Counted from the stretch's first letter, positions 43,626 to 58,799 are shown. The stretch: DNA of 64,000 nt from Hirudinaria manillensis (GCA_034509925.1 CM067538.1:2789001-2853000), one strand, 5' to 3'. Notes: generated from the sequence alone by a model not told the origin. Made by a program: numbers and translations.

Positions 43626-44969
43626 ATGATTATTGAGCCACACCATTGACAGATTAAAGTCAGTTGAGGATGGGAGTTGGTAAGGTATGATGGACGTTTG
43701 ACAGTCCACAATTTCAAGCATGGATGGTCGATGGTGTATTTGGTGAGGGAACGCCCTCTATCGACGACGAATTAGAGGAAGTGAAGGAATGACCACGTAG
43801 CTTCTACTATTACAAAGTTCTAGAGGGCCTGATTTGAATGCTTTAAACCTTCACTACAAAATCATTGCCTTCGAAAGAAATACTAGAAAAAAATTTTGTA
43901 TCTGAAAGGGTAGGTGTTAACAAGGTCGTATCCTAAATATCCAGTAGGGCCTTCAATATGTTGCTGTCACTTGCCCGAAAAAGCATTTCTGCTGTCACTA
44001 TGATGAAAACGACGTACAGATTAAGATTGAGCATTTATTCACTTATTTTAAAAAATCGAATTTAATAATTTAATAAGAATAAAAAATAATTTCAATACAG
44101 AGAAAGCGAGAAGAAGCTAACAACTATTTCTAAATGAAAACCCACAAGCAAAGCTTGTGGTCAAATTTCCATAAAGTTAGCCAGAAATAGTCAGGAGTCC
44201 ATTCAGATTGCCTTTTGAGACTTAACTTTGAAAACGTGAGAACCTACAAAATGTCGAATATGAGATTCGAGTGTGTTTATCGTCCATTGAGCCGCGTTTG
44301 AAATAATTGTTTACCGATGAACGTGTACGATCGACCCACTCAATTGAACTATGCTGAGTCAGCATTCCTGAATGTAATTCCAAAATGAATCCGCTTATTA
44401 AACTCAGACTTAGCCAGGTACCATATGTATTTGCCTGGTACTCGAGAACCATACGTAAATGAACGATATGAAATTCAAATACTACTAAATTACTATTAAA
44501 AGCAAGTTTCCATACGTGACCATGTTGAATTCTCGTTAAAATATTCCAGGATATTCCTGACTTGAAATTGATTTAACCTGTTATTTGCGCGCATTTAATT
44601 TATAAATTAATTCATAAATATTCATCGAATCTACGTTGAATTATTAATTGTCGAAGAACATATACCTAAATGTGTTTATTTCTATAATTATTAATTGAGC
44701 TATTGCAAATTTACCAATCGGCGTTAAAAGGAATTAGCATCCAAAATACCAGGACTGCAATATTTCTGTTTACAAATCTGCTCTCCAAAGATTTAGAAGA
44801 AAGTTGGATCCTTCAATATGTTCGAGAAACTGTGGCCAGTAAAACTGTTCTTTTTATTGAATAATCGCTTTAATCTAAAATATCCAGATTGCAATAGTAA
44901 TCATGTAATCGAGAAAGCAAAAACCTCTTGTTAGAAATATTCTCTTGGTGGGATTTCATGTTAGTTATG
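43626..44969. other. Intergenic, no gene seen
   Basis: AT-rich single-copy-looking sequence between the U3 pair and the TEP exon relic. Short frames only. Confidence 0.45.
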
Positions 44970-45105
44970 TTCACGGTGATTGTTAACAGAGGGTTTATGG
45001 TGACAATATTCTTCCGGTTCCTTCCAAGGTCGAATTTGCAGCTGCTCCAGAATGTTACTTCTATGACCGACAACATCCTTTCGAAGCTATTCAGTGACCT
45101 ACATC
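44970..45105 (-). pseudogene. Isolated TEP-family exon relic (receptor-binding domain)
   Basis: On the minus strand, after tgatgtag, the frame reads SLNSFERMLSVIEVTFWSSC then KFDLGRNRKNIVTI. It aligns with exon SLEYFESGFSVVEVPFLSSY then EFDLRRNKQRNDKV of the thioester-protein gene at 47172-47017. DNA identity includes the acceptor and the cttcgaaag and aattcgacct blocks. No neighbouring exons are recognisable, so this is probably the last trace of a duplicated gene or gene end. It has no stop in the aligned part, but it is alone. Confidence 0.7.
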
Positions 45106-45349
45106 AAGGCATTTCCATGGGAGAATCGAACCTGCTCGAGTAGACGGACAATAACGAAATTAAATAAAGGGGACTAATTATTATCCCAGGAAATTATAAA
45201 AAAATAAATCCTGACTAAAAACAAGTCCATTAGAATTTTAAATTTTAATCGCTAATTCATTTTATTTGACCTGAAATATTCGAAAGTTATATAAAACTGA
45301 CACATAAAGTCATAAATCCGAAGAGGATAAAAAGTGTTTACTGTGCTTG

Positions 45350-45870
45350 TAATTACTGGTCAATCACAATACGGAACCATATTTCCTCAACCTGTTGAGA
45401 AAACGTTGATTAATGAAATCTCTGTGATTGGATGGGGAGTTGATGAGAATGGAGTCGTGTACTGGATCTGAGGGAACTCCTGGGGAACCCCATGGGCAAG
45501 TTGGAGGATTTCTAACTATTATGACGATGATGATTATTATTATTAATGTTGTTGTTATTATTATTATTATTATTATTAATATCAAACGCCCTGTATAAAA
45601 TTTATAAACAATCTGTTTTAATTAAATTAATTTCTCATTAACACCAGAAAATATACAATGATTTCTTTATGAATATGCACGAAATATAAGTCAACTGTTT
45701 TCTGAACAGAGTGAGGATGGATGGTTCCGTATTGTGACCAGGAAGTATGGGGACGGAGCTGGAGAGAATTTCAACCTTGGAATTGAAGAAATGTGTGCCT
45801 GGGCTGATCCAATTGTTCAAGGATGCTATTCTAAACTACTTCATTTTGATCTAGATTCTTGTGAACAATA
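45350..45870 (+). pseudogene. CTSZ: Cathepsin Z/X C-terminal relic
   Basis: Two plus-strand exons match the C-terminal end of papain-family cathepsin Z. The first (about 45360-45500) reads QPVEKTLINEISVIGWGVDE then NGVVYWI, an in-frame TGA, and GNSWGTPW, around the conserved active-site Asn (NSWG). The second (45711-45870, after ctgaacag) reads SEDGWFRIVTRKYGDGAGEN then FNLGIEEMCAWADPIV, the typical end of the enzyme, and stops at 45868-45870. The first exon ends CCATGG|gcaagt, a GC-type donor. Upstream exons with the catalytic Cys and His are not visible. The premature stop plus missing 5' half mean it is a pseudogene fragment. Confidence 0.85.
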
Positions 45871-46459
45871 ATACTAACTCAGAAATGATAATCGATCAAT
45901 TATGTCTGCTGATTTATGCGGCAATTAATTAAAATTAATGTTATAATATTATATGTTATTAATATTAAGATAATATTAATCAAATTGATATTATTAATAA
46001 ATATTCGAAGAGTCATCTGAGGCTTTGCCTTCTCTCCGTCAACATCGGTGATCCACTGAAATACACTGAAATTATACACGTATGAATAATTTTAAACGCT
46101 AAATGTCCCAAAATCTTTTGAAAAGAAACATTGATGACATTATTTGGCATAAAATAACAATGAAAGAGCTTCTCCTTTTGTGTGTCTTTATGGACCCTTA
46201 GAAGGGGTTTTCCGACTTATTTTTGGAAGTAGCAAATAAGAAAATGTAGAATTGTTAAAATACTCATTTGGAGAGAGTCGAAGCCTTATTTAATTTAACA
46301 TCTAATCACAGTGTTTGCCCATTTCCTATCATGAATAATTTATTAATAATTATTCAATGTCATTGTTTGTGAATCTCATGGAAGATAACTTGATAAGATC
46401 GTTTGTGTATCTTATGATAAACGTGTTGGGGAAGTTATTTTAAGTTTCAGCTGGAAACA
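45871..46459. other. Intergenic, no gene seen
   Basis: AT-rich spacer between the cathepsin relic and the 3' end of the thioester-protein gene. Confidence 0.5.
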
Positions 46460-46611
46460 GTGTTCAGATTGCGGCAGTGGTTTATTCCAAAAGAATTCAA
46501 TCAAAAGAAATTTCGAATGTCATTCAACAGAAATTTCTCTGAACACTTTGGAACTTGTGCTGGGAAAGTAGTTCGCTCGATGTCCATGAGTCCGAGGACC
46601 TGAAATTAAAA
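46460..46611 (-). other. 3' terminal exon / UTR of the thioester-protein gene
   Basis: After tttaatttcag at 46612 an exon follows with an AATAAA poly(A) signal near 46483 (plus tttatt). The preceding exon has a strong donor (CGAACG|gtgagt) after the TGA stop, so this is probably 3' UTR. Use of the earlier donor GACAAG|gtgtgc would instead make it coding (VLGLMDIERTTFPAQVPKCS). Confidence 0.55.
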
Positions 46612-46701
46612 AAAAAAGATTCCACATGAGTTAATTAATTTTAAAATTCAGTTTGATATTCATTCTGCAGGTGTTAAAAACTCACCGTTCGTTCACCAAG
46701 G

Positions 46702-49700
46702 GCACACCTTGTCTTCACCTTCCTTGTTGACATCTGCATATGGTTTTACTGCTGCCTGGGCTAGAAAAATATAAATAATTTGATTTATTAATTAATTAAA
46801 TATCTAAGAATTGAACATAAACTAACATGGTTCGACGAGAGCATAACTCTTGATGAGTCTTGGTTGACGGTGGCCAATAATGTTCACCTGGTCAAACTCC
46901 AAATCCAGGCACAGGGGTTCGGGGGACAGCTGCAAATAAAAAATAAAGCAAAATAATGTTAGAAATATTAGTGGAATTTAATAATAATGTAATGTTGAAA
47001 CAAATATCTTGACCTTGTCAATGATGATCCAAACGGTGCGATCGTCTGCGAAGATCTGGTAGGACTCTACTTTGTCGTTCCTTTGCTTGTTCCTCCTCAG
47101 GTCGAATTCGTAGCTACTCAAGAATGGTACTTCAACTACTGAGAACCCACTTTCGAAGTACTCCAGTGACCTGTTGAAGCAAATAACATAAGACGTCAAT
47201 TCAACTTAACTGCAAAGCAAAAATTAATGGTCATCCAAGAAGACTGCAGCTTCAAGAAAAAATATGCGCAAATTTTTAACCACGTGCAGACTTTCACTTC
47301 AAGGTGGCTGTCAACATTCTTCGTATCCACACTCAAACTGACCCTTTCAGAGGTTTCGGATGGAATTGGCGTATTGTACCTCGTGATACTCTAGTGAAAA
47401 AAAATAGAAGAGTTAATGGATTAAGTAATTAATGTCCTCATAATTGTCAAGTTTATGTTCTGATAATCACCTGAATCAGAATTAGTCCACTGCCAGATGT
47501 TTCAATTTTCAGAGGACAGCCCAGACTCATGTTGACATGCTGAAATATGAAAAAAGTTTAATTATTCCAAAGAAATAATGAAAAATAATGCCATAGTCGC
47601 TTACATCAAAAGAAACGGAGCCAGCAAACAGAGGGTGAACAATTTTCAGAGCAGTCTTTTTGTCGTTGGATGCGGTTAGTTCCACGTCCACGTTGATTGA
47701 TTGGTGACCATATTGCTCCTGAAGCAGACGACTGTACAGTGTCAGAGCCCTCAGTGCAATGGATGTGTCCTGAAAAAAAAATTCACATGAAATATTTTGG
47801 TTAAATTTTTATTTTCTATGAAATCCAACCTCGACATAGACGAATGCTCCTTCGTAGGTCATCTGGGAAATCAACCAGTTGATGATTGGCCTTGATTCAT
47901 GGAGTCCTCCCATTTCCAGGTGCGTCAGTGCGACATAAGCTGTGGTTTCGACGCTCAAGGACGAATTGTCATCATATTCAGCCACTCTCCAGTGAAGTGT
48001 ACCACCTGGTGGTTAAAAACAGTAAAACATTTGCAGATAAAACAAGCAAACATCGTTAGAATGACTGTTAACCTTCTTCGATGACAAGCTTGTCTCTCTT
48101 CTCGAGAACCTCGTGAACGTTTTCACTGCGTGCCAACACCAAAGCGTAAGATCCAACGGCCAGGAGGTAAGAGTCGTCGATCACTTCTTTGGTCGCAAGT
48201 GCTTCCTCCAAAAACTTCATCGATTTTGAAACTGAAGCCTCGATCAACTTCACGTCTTGTGTCCCCAACTAAAAGCAAAATACATGAGTTCGGTGAGGTC
48301 ACACAACATGATGACATCAGACAAGATGAATGTGACACGCGTCCAAAACTTACAGGCAGGTGTTCCTTGGCTCTGATGAGACTGCTCATGACTTGTGCCG
48401 TCAGTGGAATGTCCTTCAAGTTGTGAACCTTGAAATATAAAGTGAATTATTATGCATTAAATATGTAAACAATAATTAATTTAGTTTAGTAATAGTATAA
48501 ATATTGTAGAGGGTTTTGCTTTTTGTTTACTTAAGCAATTTGTGTTAGGCGAGGGGTTCGCCCGTGCCTTTATGTGATAATAATAATAGTTACTCTCAGA
48601 GAGAGAACTCCTTTCTCCTCCACGTACGATCCATCCTTCTTCTGTCTGCTCATCAACCATCTGATTGCTCTTCCTGCTTCATCCTTGTAGCGAGGCTGAA
48701 CTTCTGCCAAGTCGACCATGGAATCCAGCATCATCGATGTCAACCTGAAAACAGAAAATAGCCTTGACATATTTACATCACATTGAAACAACTGCCAGAC
48801 TCACCACAAGTATCCAGTCGACCCGGGATGGAATGAATAGTAACCACCGGGATACTGCTTGTTCAACAAGTTCTGAATAGCTGGAAATATTCATTCAAAA
48901 AATATTATTATTTTGCCTCGTGGAAATAAAATGGCAAATTAATTTTACATTCCAGTCCAGATTTGATGCATTTCTCTCTGTGAACGTGTACATTAAAGGA
49001 GCCATTGATATCCTCCCTCTCCACGATCGATCCGCCAGTCTTCGGTACACTCTCGAAAATCGAGTTGTTGGCAAGATGTCTGATGACGTGAACGGTTTGA
49101 ATGAAGTTCAGTTTGGTTCTGTCCTCGAGCAATGAGGGTCTCTGACCCTCCCGACACACTCTCTCGATGACAGGCCCCAACAGATCACCTAAGAGGAATC
49201 ACATTTGTAAGAGTATTTCTAAAGAGTTCGGCGCTGTTTTTAAATCTTTCCAATTCGCTACCGTAAATCTTAACTTCTGCTTGCTCTGTGTTGATAATGG
49301 CTTTCTTGATCGGTTGTTTGACATCAATTTCTAGGTGTTCGTTTCCTTTGAAATTGTCCAACACCCACGTCTTGTCGTCTTGCACCTCCATTTCTTCAAG
49401 CTGAAATAAAAAAATAAAGTTCATTTAAAAACTGAATTCTCATTTCTAAAGCATTGCAAACTTACTGTTACTCGAACTTTGGACTCCAAATTTTGTTGGA
49501 TGTTGTTGCTTCCAAGATTTACTTCGATGTCCAGTTCCGTCGAAGCTTCCATTGTCGATTTCACAAAGAACTGAACAGTTGCTTGCTGCCTAGGTCCAAT
49601 CTGAAACAAAACGTTGTTGAATGAATATGACCGCGAACATCACAAAGTCTTTATATTCACCTTGACATTTTGAACTTTAGATTCTTGACACAGAAGCTTC

Positions 49701-52700
49701 ATTCCCTTGTTTTCAGCAATACTGGCATTGACCTATGGAAAAAAAAGTTAGGGTGTTTGGGGATTGAATGAAGGACGTTAGTGATATGTGTTTACCTCGG
49801 ATTCTAGGGTACTGTTGTTGAAAATAGTCACTTCAACTAAAAACTCTTCGCCTCTCAAAATCTCTTCAGGATGACTGATGGAACTCAGGATCCTAGACCC
49901 AACCATAACCTGCAATAATAATAATGACATCATAATAATTGTGAATAATAAATAATAAAGATTATTATTTCAATAAAGAGGCGTATTTTTCATGCCTGGA
50001 TGGGTTCTTCAGCAACGATGACTTTGTTACCAGGGCTGATCGCGATCGCCGAGAATGTATACAGCGCCGATTTGTCGAAACCAGACAATCTGAAGGAAGC
50101 CTTGCCGTTCGATCTTGGCATCGAATGAAAAAAAAGTTTAAATTATATTCAACCATTCGTTTATAAAAATCAAATATATCTACCGACTTAATTTTAAAGG
50201 CTCTCCAGCATGCAGACTCCAAGTTATCGACAGCATCCAACTGAGTGAGTTCAAGGTCGCCCCAGGTGCCATTGTCAGGAAACTCTAAGTTCACTCGGTC
50301 TGAAAATAGAGTTAGGGTTAGGTTACGAACAACATTGAGGATTGAAAGTCATCAAAGGGTTGAAGAAACCTTGGTAAAGGATTTCGTCTGTCAATATCAA
50401 AGCCTTTGATTCCTGAAAAGAAAAGTAACTTATTAAAAGTTATTGCTTGTTTATTGCTAGAGTTACTTTACAGATACCAATTGGACAAACATTTGACCAA
50501 CATTGAATATCTTGGCAGAATCGATGTCAGAGTCGGGAATTGTGGTGCAGTTGTGACAACTGGTCTCCAGCAAATACTTCACATAAGACGACTTCAGTCT
50601 CAGCAATTTCCTCCTCATTTTCTCACGGGCCTATAGTTAAATTAATATTAATGTTAATAAATTAGTTAAGATTTTAATGATTAAGATGAAATATAACTAT
50701 TTTAAACGTGATTCATCAAAATGTCTTTTAAGAAAAACTTGCAATTCTTTCGGAAACTACTGAATGGTCCGCGTCAAACACTGGCACGTCTTCCATCACG
50801 ATCGCTCTAACTTCAGAATATGGCTCTGCCTTCACCGTTATTTCAAGAGTTCCTCCAATCTCGGCAAAATGGGACGACACGCTGATCTTCACCTGAAATG
50901 AAATGAATGTCTCCACTTGAAATTTGAACGACGACATTGTAATGTCAACTCGAACGTCCACAAAACTACCGACCTTGTTCTTCTCTTCTTCGTGTTCTAC
51001 CAGGAACAGGATGCTGTCGGCGACGATTTCGTTTTCTGGAGTTTCAGTCCAAACGACGAGTCGAGGAGAGGACAGCAAGTGGCTGACATTTCTCGGGATG
51101 TTCAGAGACAGTTCGTGGCTTTTCGACGCTTTCGATGAACAAATTTCGCCAGGAAGAACAAGGACAGATTCACTGAAAACCTGTTGAAATGAATCAACGT
51201 CTGTACTTATAATATTATAATAATAAACTCAATTAAACTAACGTTGTACGTGAGCTTATCAATGGGGAAGGTACTCTCGATTTTCACTTTCAAGGACTGA
51301 CCGATCTTTAAAGAAAATATTTATAAAAAAAAACATTAGTGTCTTTAAGGTATCTGATTTTTTATCACGAGAGGTGTACCTTAACCCTCGGTCGTTCTTG
51401 GTCGAGTAAAACCTGGATTGCGTGGTTGCCTCCTTTCTTGGTTTTGAAGGGCTGAAGTTTGTCCAATCTAGCTTTTACCACTTTTCCGGATTCTTTGTCA
51501 ACGAACACCGCCTGTTGAAATGATAACGTTATTATTGTCATAATTAAAATTTTATTCATTTCACACGGTCTACCATTCTTACCTCAAGATCAATCCTGAC
51601 ATCATCGGAAGGAACCGTGAAGTTGAACTGACCAACGCTATTTGGAACCATGAGGACCTTCAAGTCCTCCACAGATGATGGTTTTTCGGACTCGGGCTTG
51701 TAGTGATATACATTCACTGTCAATTCCACTTCTTTCGATTCGAACGCAAATTCTTTCACCGATTTCAGTTCGACCTGAATGCAAAATAAAAATTAAATTA
51801 AAAATTAAATATTATTAAGTTCATCGACATCTTATCAGGTAACAATAACCGTTCGATCACTTACGTAACCAACAAAAAGCAGGCCAGGTTTGAACGCTTT
51901 TGGAGTGAATTCGTGGAAGGTGAGGACATAGGACTGGTCCAGGAAGGTTATGTTGACATTCCTGATGACTTCACCGAGGACCCTCTGTCTGAAAGCCTTG
52001 TCACGAGGACCGGGTGTGGGAACTTCAAGGACACTGACTGAGACTTCTATTGACTTGTTCAGGAGCGATTCATCGCCTGAGAGTCCCAGGATCTTCTTCA
52101 GTTCGTTTGGATTCACAGATACTTCTCCATATCCTTGCAGAATCTGAGACGAAATAGTGTCAAATCATTTTTTATCATTGTTATCCAAAAAAATATATAC
52201 TACAATAAATATTCCTCACTTGAACTGATTCAAGGTGAAACCATTTGCCGTCGGACTGAAGTCTCACGGTGGCATTAGCCACGCCGCACAGTGGCGCTCC
52301 GGAGATGTGACTTAAATTGAAATAAAGTGAAATAAATAACTAATTAGGGATACAAAAGTCACAACTTTGAACCCACTTGGCCACAATCGGGATAGTGAAA
52401 TTCTTGTTCTGCTGAGAATCAGACACGTGGATGCTGTGGTATTTCGAAGCTTGCAACTCGACCAGAAATGGTTTGTAACCTGAAAAAAGGAGGTTCGTAT
52501 TAGTGTCACCTAAGATATAGGTGGCATCGTCTCGTCTTAAATTACCTGGCTCCTCAACTTGAATCGTTTCATTCACAACTTGTTCCTACGAAAAAAAAAA
52601 AAAACAATACAAAACATTCACATTTAAGTAGCTAAAGAGTAAATTATATATTTTGAAAAAAATATATTAAAGTATTTTAATTCATCAACTAACATGATTC

Positions 52701-53945
52701 TCTACGGAAATGATGAGTTCTCCCGGCTTCTGCACCAAAGGAAGGCGATACTGGTGTCTGATGACTCCTGCAATATACACGAAATAAAATTTATTGATTT
52801 AAAATTATGACATTTCAATAAAACTCACAAACCATTGTCCGGAATTTCTTCAATCCATCTGACCAGAGCAAAATTTCTGGAGTCCTAAAAATAAAAAAAA
52901 ACATCATTCGTTGGTCATTCACTCAATGGAACAAAACTTGGTGTTCACCAAGAAACCCACGTAAATTGAGACATTCAACGGTCCGGCAAATGGCTTCAGG
53001 TCAAGATGATCCGACAGCACAAATATTTCGACTGCAATGAAAAAATTATTGTAATACTATTATATAAACATGTTAATCTTAGATATTATTAGAAGTTATC
53101 TTAGATAGGGTAAGAGTCGCAAAATGTCGTGTTCGAAACCCAGCTTGTACAAAGTGCTTCTCTGATGCCATGAAAATGGTGCTAAATAAATAAATAAATT
53201 TCATTCGAACCAACCTATGTTTCCTGGTTCGTAGTGGAGTTTGTTGGAGGTGATGGAAAGACTGATGTTCTTCCACTCCACCGGCAGCTCGACTTCGTAT
53301 TCAAACTCGACGTCTCCCTGCGACTTGACCACCACCTTGTGGATCTTCTTCAGCAGCGTCTTGTCGGAAGGAATCTGGAAAAAAATGAAATTAAATTCAT
53401 TAATGTTTAAATCGGTCGAAAAACTGATGCTTTTCCACTTCTCACCAAGACTTGGAAGGTCCTTGAAAAAGACGCTGGAAAAATAAAAATAGTTAAAGTT
53501 TAAAAATGAGAAAACAATGACTGTCAGCATTTCAAGTAAGAAAGAAATACAATCTATTTCTATCTCCTTGAGAATATCACAAAGTACTGACGCGTTCCAA
53601 TCTGCTTCAGGTCAAGTGTCCAAACGTCCTGGAAGAGAACCAAGTCCTGAATCTCAATGCCGATGATCAGATTCGATTGCTCCTCCACTGGAACTTTCGG
53701 GCGATCGACTTGAATGAAAACAGCAAATTCCGTGTCGGGAACGATGACGTCGCTGGTCACGATAACATGAGACCTGCCACGAAACAATTAAAATGTCATT
53801 CAGAATGTCCTCCTGATTGTCATCCCCCTTTTCTCTCAATCATACGTTACACCCACGTTGTCTCGTTGGCATCTCCAGCAGATGAACGGACGCAAAAGAA
53901 CGCAGAGAACAGGAACAGACCCGTGTAGAGGCGTATTCCGGCCAT
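46702..53945 (-). CDS. Thioester-protein / alpha-2-macroglobulin family member lacking the thioester motif
   Basis: Secreted family of protease traps and complement-like opsonins (TEP, A2M, CD109, C3). About 36 small exons on the minus strand, introns mostly 60-180 bp, total about 1,460 residues, the usual family length. The ATG at 53945 starts a signal peptide (AGIRLYTGLFLFSAFFCVRS). MG domains follow (VPDTEFAVFIQVDRPKVPVE; ISLSITSNKLHYEPGNIG; SVSVLEVPTPGPRDKAF). A basic segment AREKMRRKLLRLK with SCHNC lies at the MG6/linker position (50634-50513), then come CUB-like exons and the alpha-helical TED: YPGGYYSFHPGSTGYLWLT, WLMSRQKKDGSYVE, SLSVETTAYVALTHLEMGG, YEGAFVYVEDTSIALRAL. The receptor-binding domain ends VNIIGHRQPRLIKSYALVEP and KVCPW. 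At the thioester site, where GCGEQNM should stand, the sequence is RPSLLEDRTKLNFIQTVHVI (about 49095-49150). So the fold is kept but covalent chemistry is lost, as in insect Mcr or vertebrate C5. Alternative splicing at the last junction could replace CPW by VLGLMDIERTTFPAQ. Confidence 0.88.
53098..53205 (+). mobile_element. tRNA-derived SINE in a TEP intron
   Basis: TGTTCGAAACCCAGC is a close match to the pol III B box. It is followed by a short unique body and a (TAAA)n tail (gctaaataaataaataaatt). It sits on the plus strand inside the fourth intron, antisense to the host gene. Confidence 0.5.
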
Positions 53946-56690
53946 ACTCTTTCTGGAAATGACAATATTAAGAATATTAAATAACAATATTTGTTTTAAA
54001 ATATCAACATCACTAGGCCTAGTGTCTCTTTACGGAACATAAGAATCAGTTAACTTCACTTAACCTCTTCATTGAGTCCATGTATCTGTTTCAATCCTTC
54101 GTCCTTTTATAGTTTGCCAATTTACCTCTGTACACGTTGAAATTAATTGCTATCACTATTCAATATTCAATCAATATTCTTCATTTCAAATTATGAGTTT
54201 TTAAAATAGAAACCTCTGACAAGATGCAGTAATTAACTTAAACCTATAATTATTATGGCTATAATATCTGAAAACATTAAATTTAAAATAATTATATTAA
54301 ATACAAACACTTGAAGTTATGATATTGTCAAAGTATCTTATTATTTGAAATTATTTCAAAGAAAGAATTGTCAATAATGTATTTTAACACATTTTCTACT
54401 ATTATTGCTATTAGAGTACGAAATGTTTATATATTTAATACGAAATGTTGTTGTGAACATCATCATCATCACCACCACCACCATCATCATCATCATCACT
54501 ACCATCTTGATCGTCACCTCTTTATTTGGCAAAGTCATGGTCATCATCATCATGGACTTCATCATCATTACTATTACCGTTAATAATATTATTATTTATT
54601 TATTTAACTATTTATTAATCAGGTATCCAAAGCTCAGAAGAATGTCTTTCAGAATTGTCAATCCAAATAAATGAATCCAAAATTTCAAATTTAATCTCCT
54701 TTGTCTCTGGCATGTTATTTTGTATAACGGATATCAAATATAGTAAAGTATCATTCATTTCTTCTTCAAACAATGCCAAAGTAATCGTCAAATGTTTGCA
54801 TTATTATCTTAACATCATAAGTTATATTATAATTATAATTATTTATATTATTATTATATTACTAGAAGTGCGTTGCAGCATTTTCGAAAAAAGCGTATTT
54901 TTACATTATGTAGTTATGGTATATATATGAAACACTACTCTAATCGAGCACTATGTTGTATCAAAATTTCAAAGCAATTGGTTAAGTACTTTCAGAGAAC
55001 ATTTACACGATACAAACACACATTGCATTTTTATTTATATAGAAGATAATCAACACAATCAATTTTAATAATATAATATTTATTTTTTATGACGGTTATC
55101 AAATAGTATTGCATCATACCATTCTATTTTAACAATACCAATGTTAAATTATTAAATTGTTACATTATTAATTTAACATTATACATTATATTATATATGT
55201 ATCCTATTATAATCATAATCATATCACATTTTAAAACCTTTTTGTGTCTGATGACCAACATCTCAAATATTGACTAAACCATTTCTTGAGCGTTCGAAAT
55301 ATTTGTCCATGAAATGTTGTTGTGAACAGAGGATTGTTTTTATTGCATACAAAAAATGTTAAGAAAACAATTTTATAAGAAATTGGACCGAATAAGGTGA
55401 ATATTGCAATGAAATTGAAAATTGATTTTATTCATTCAATCGATGAAAACAACGTGTTACTGTTTCTTCACAATATGTGAATCAGAAACGACTGGCCACT
55501 CCATTACTTTGTTTTTCCAAACAATTCTATTATTTTAACGAATAATATTTTTAAAATGATATAATTGAATAAACATTTCATAATACTTCATAGCACTACG
55601 TACTCAGATACTCAGAGTCAAATATTCAAATCCGTTAGACTATTACCTAATATCTAGAATAATAATGAAACCCCAGAACTGCTTATGCTACGAAATTGTA
55701 AATTCAAGCACTGTCTCCCGCTTTATAGCACTAATAACTGACCTCAATGTAAATAATTTCTTAACAATAATACAAAGATTGTTATTCTCGTTTTTCTTTG
55801 AACAGGCTGAACAAACTCGTCCGACCATCGGCCTCTCGTGTGTATATTTAAAAAATCTAATTCATTTCTCCACAAAATATTTATCATTTCATTGGTCAAT
55901 CAACAATCCAACTCTCTAGGTTTTAAGATTTTATGTTAACGAGGTCTAGTTCGCATGTTGTCAGACACCATATAAATTAGTAAATATTACAATCATTACA
56001 TTACATTATCGCAGGAAATGAGAAATTATAAACGTAGGACCGTTTGATTTATAAGTTTAGATTTTCTCCACAATGATCCGTAGCGAAAGTTAAACCTAAC
56101 ATAAAAACAAATTTAATGCCGTCCATTTAATTATATAAAATTGTTTCGTGCCGGATTATCAAACGTATAAACCTTAATAGAGCCTTTCGTAGATTTCTAA
56201 ACGCCGACATTAAGACCCGAAATAAGTAATGTTTTTACTTTGAAATTCTTTTTAGTAAATCTTATGAATAATAACACTTGAATAATGTTTTTCTACACGA
56301 ACAATAGCATTAGAAGCGACATGAAATCTGTACACCGAAATTCTTCTGCAAGTAGAACAAAGACCTTTACGATGACCATTAACCCAATAAAAATATACTA
56401 CAATCCATTATCAACATTTCTAATTTAATATCCAAATTTCTACTCAAACAAAAACACTCATCAAACGCTGGTACTATTCTAGAATCTTTGCTTTCTCAAG
56501 GGTAGGCACAAGCAAGGTCGATATGCATACAGTGCAAAGGTTAAGCCATATTGGATGGGATCTTTATTACCCAGTCTAGATAATTAAATAGCCCACGCTA
56601 TGTTTACCCAGATGATATTCCAGTGCTTTGGTTCAAACAAAGAAAATGCAGTTTTGTACAATGTTTATTTCTAAGAAATCACTAGGGTGA
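53946..56690. other. Intergenic, no gene seen
   Basis: Upstream region of the thioester-protein gene and downstream region of EF-1alpha copy B. A CATCATCAC run at 54458-54560 encodes His or Met runs only. The rest is AT-rich with stop-filled frames. Confidence 0.5.
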
Positions 56691-58500
<1,810 letters not shown>

Positions 58501-58735
58501 GTCGATTCTAAAAGTACACGTGGTATTTAGCAATAATTATTATCACCTTTCACTAAGAATTGTAGAGCACGCTAAGCAATAAAGCACGTGGCATATATAA
58601 ATGCTCGATGAATGTATTCAAACGAGAACAGAATACACAAAGTCATTTTAAAAGCAACGTAAAAGTTTCAAGACGATACTTGTATAATAGCAATATCTCT
58701 AAAATTAAGGACGACTAATGAAACAAAGAACATAC

Positions 58736-58790
58736 CAATTCGAGAGGAACTCGTAAATCCGGCGTGGGATGATCTTTGCCTTTTATACCC
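58736..58790 (-). promoter_or_regulatory. EF-1alpha copy B core promoter and 5' UTR exon
   Basis: Minus strand GGGTATAAAAGGC (58790-58778) is a strong TATA box. The short UTR exon ends CGAATTG|gtatgt at 58736 and the next exon begins after ttttag at 58508, seven bases before the ATG. It is unrelated in sequence to the copy A promoter. Confidence 0.75.
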
Positions 58791-58799
58791 CAGTGTTGA

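Noticed and set aside
48540-48590. ggggttcgcccgtgcc in a TEP intron as a tRNA gene or SINE
   Set aside because: Too short and without a convincing A box; at most a SINE tail remnant.
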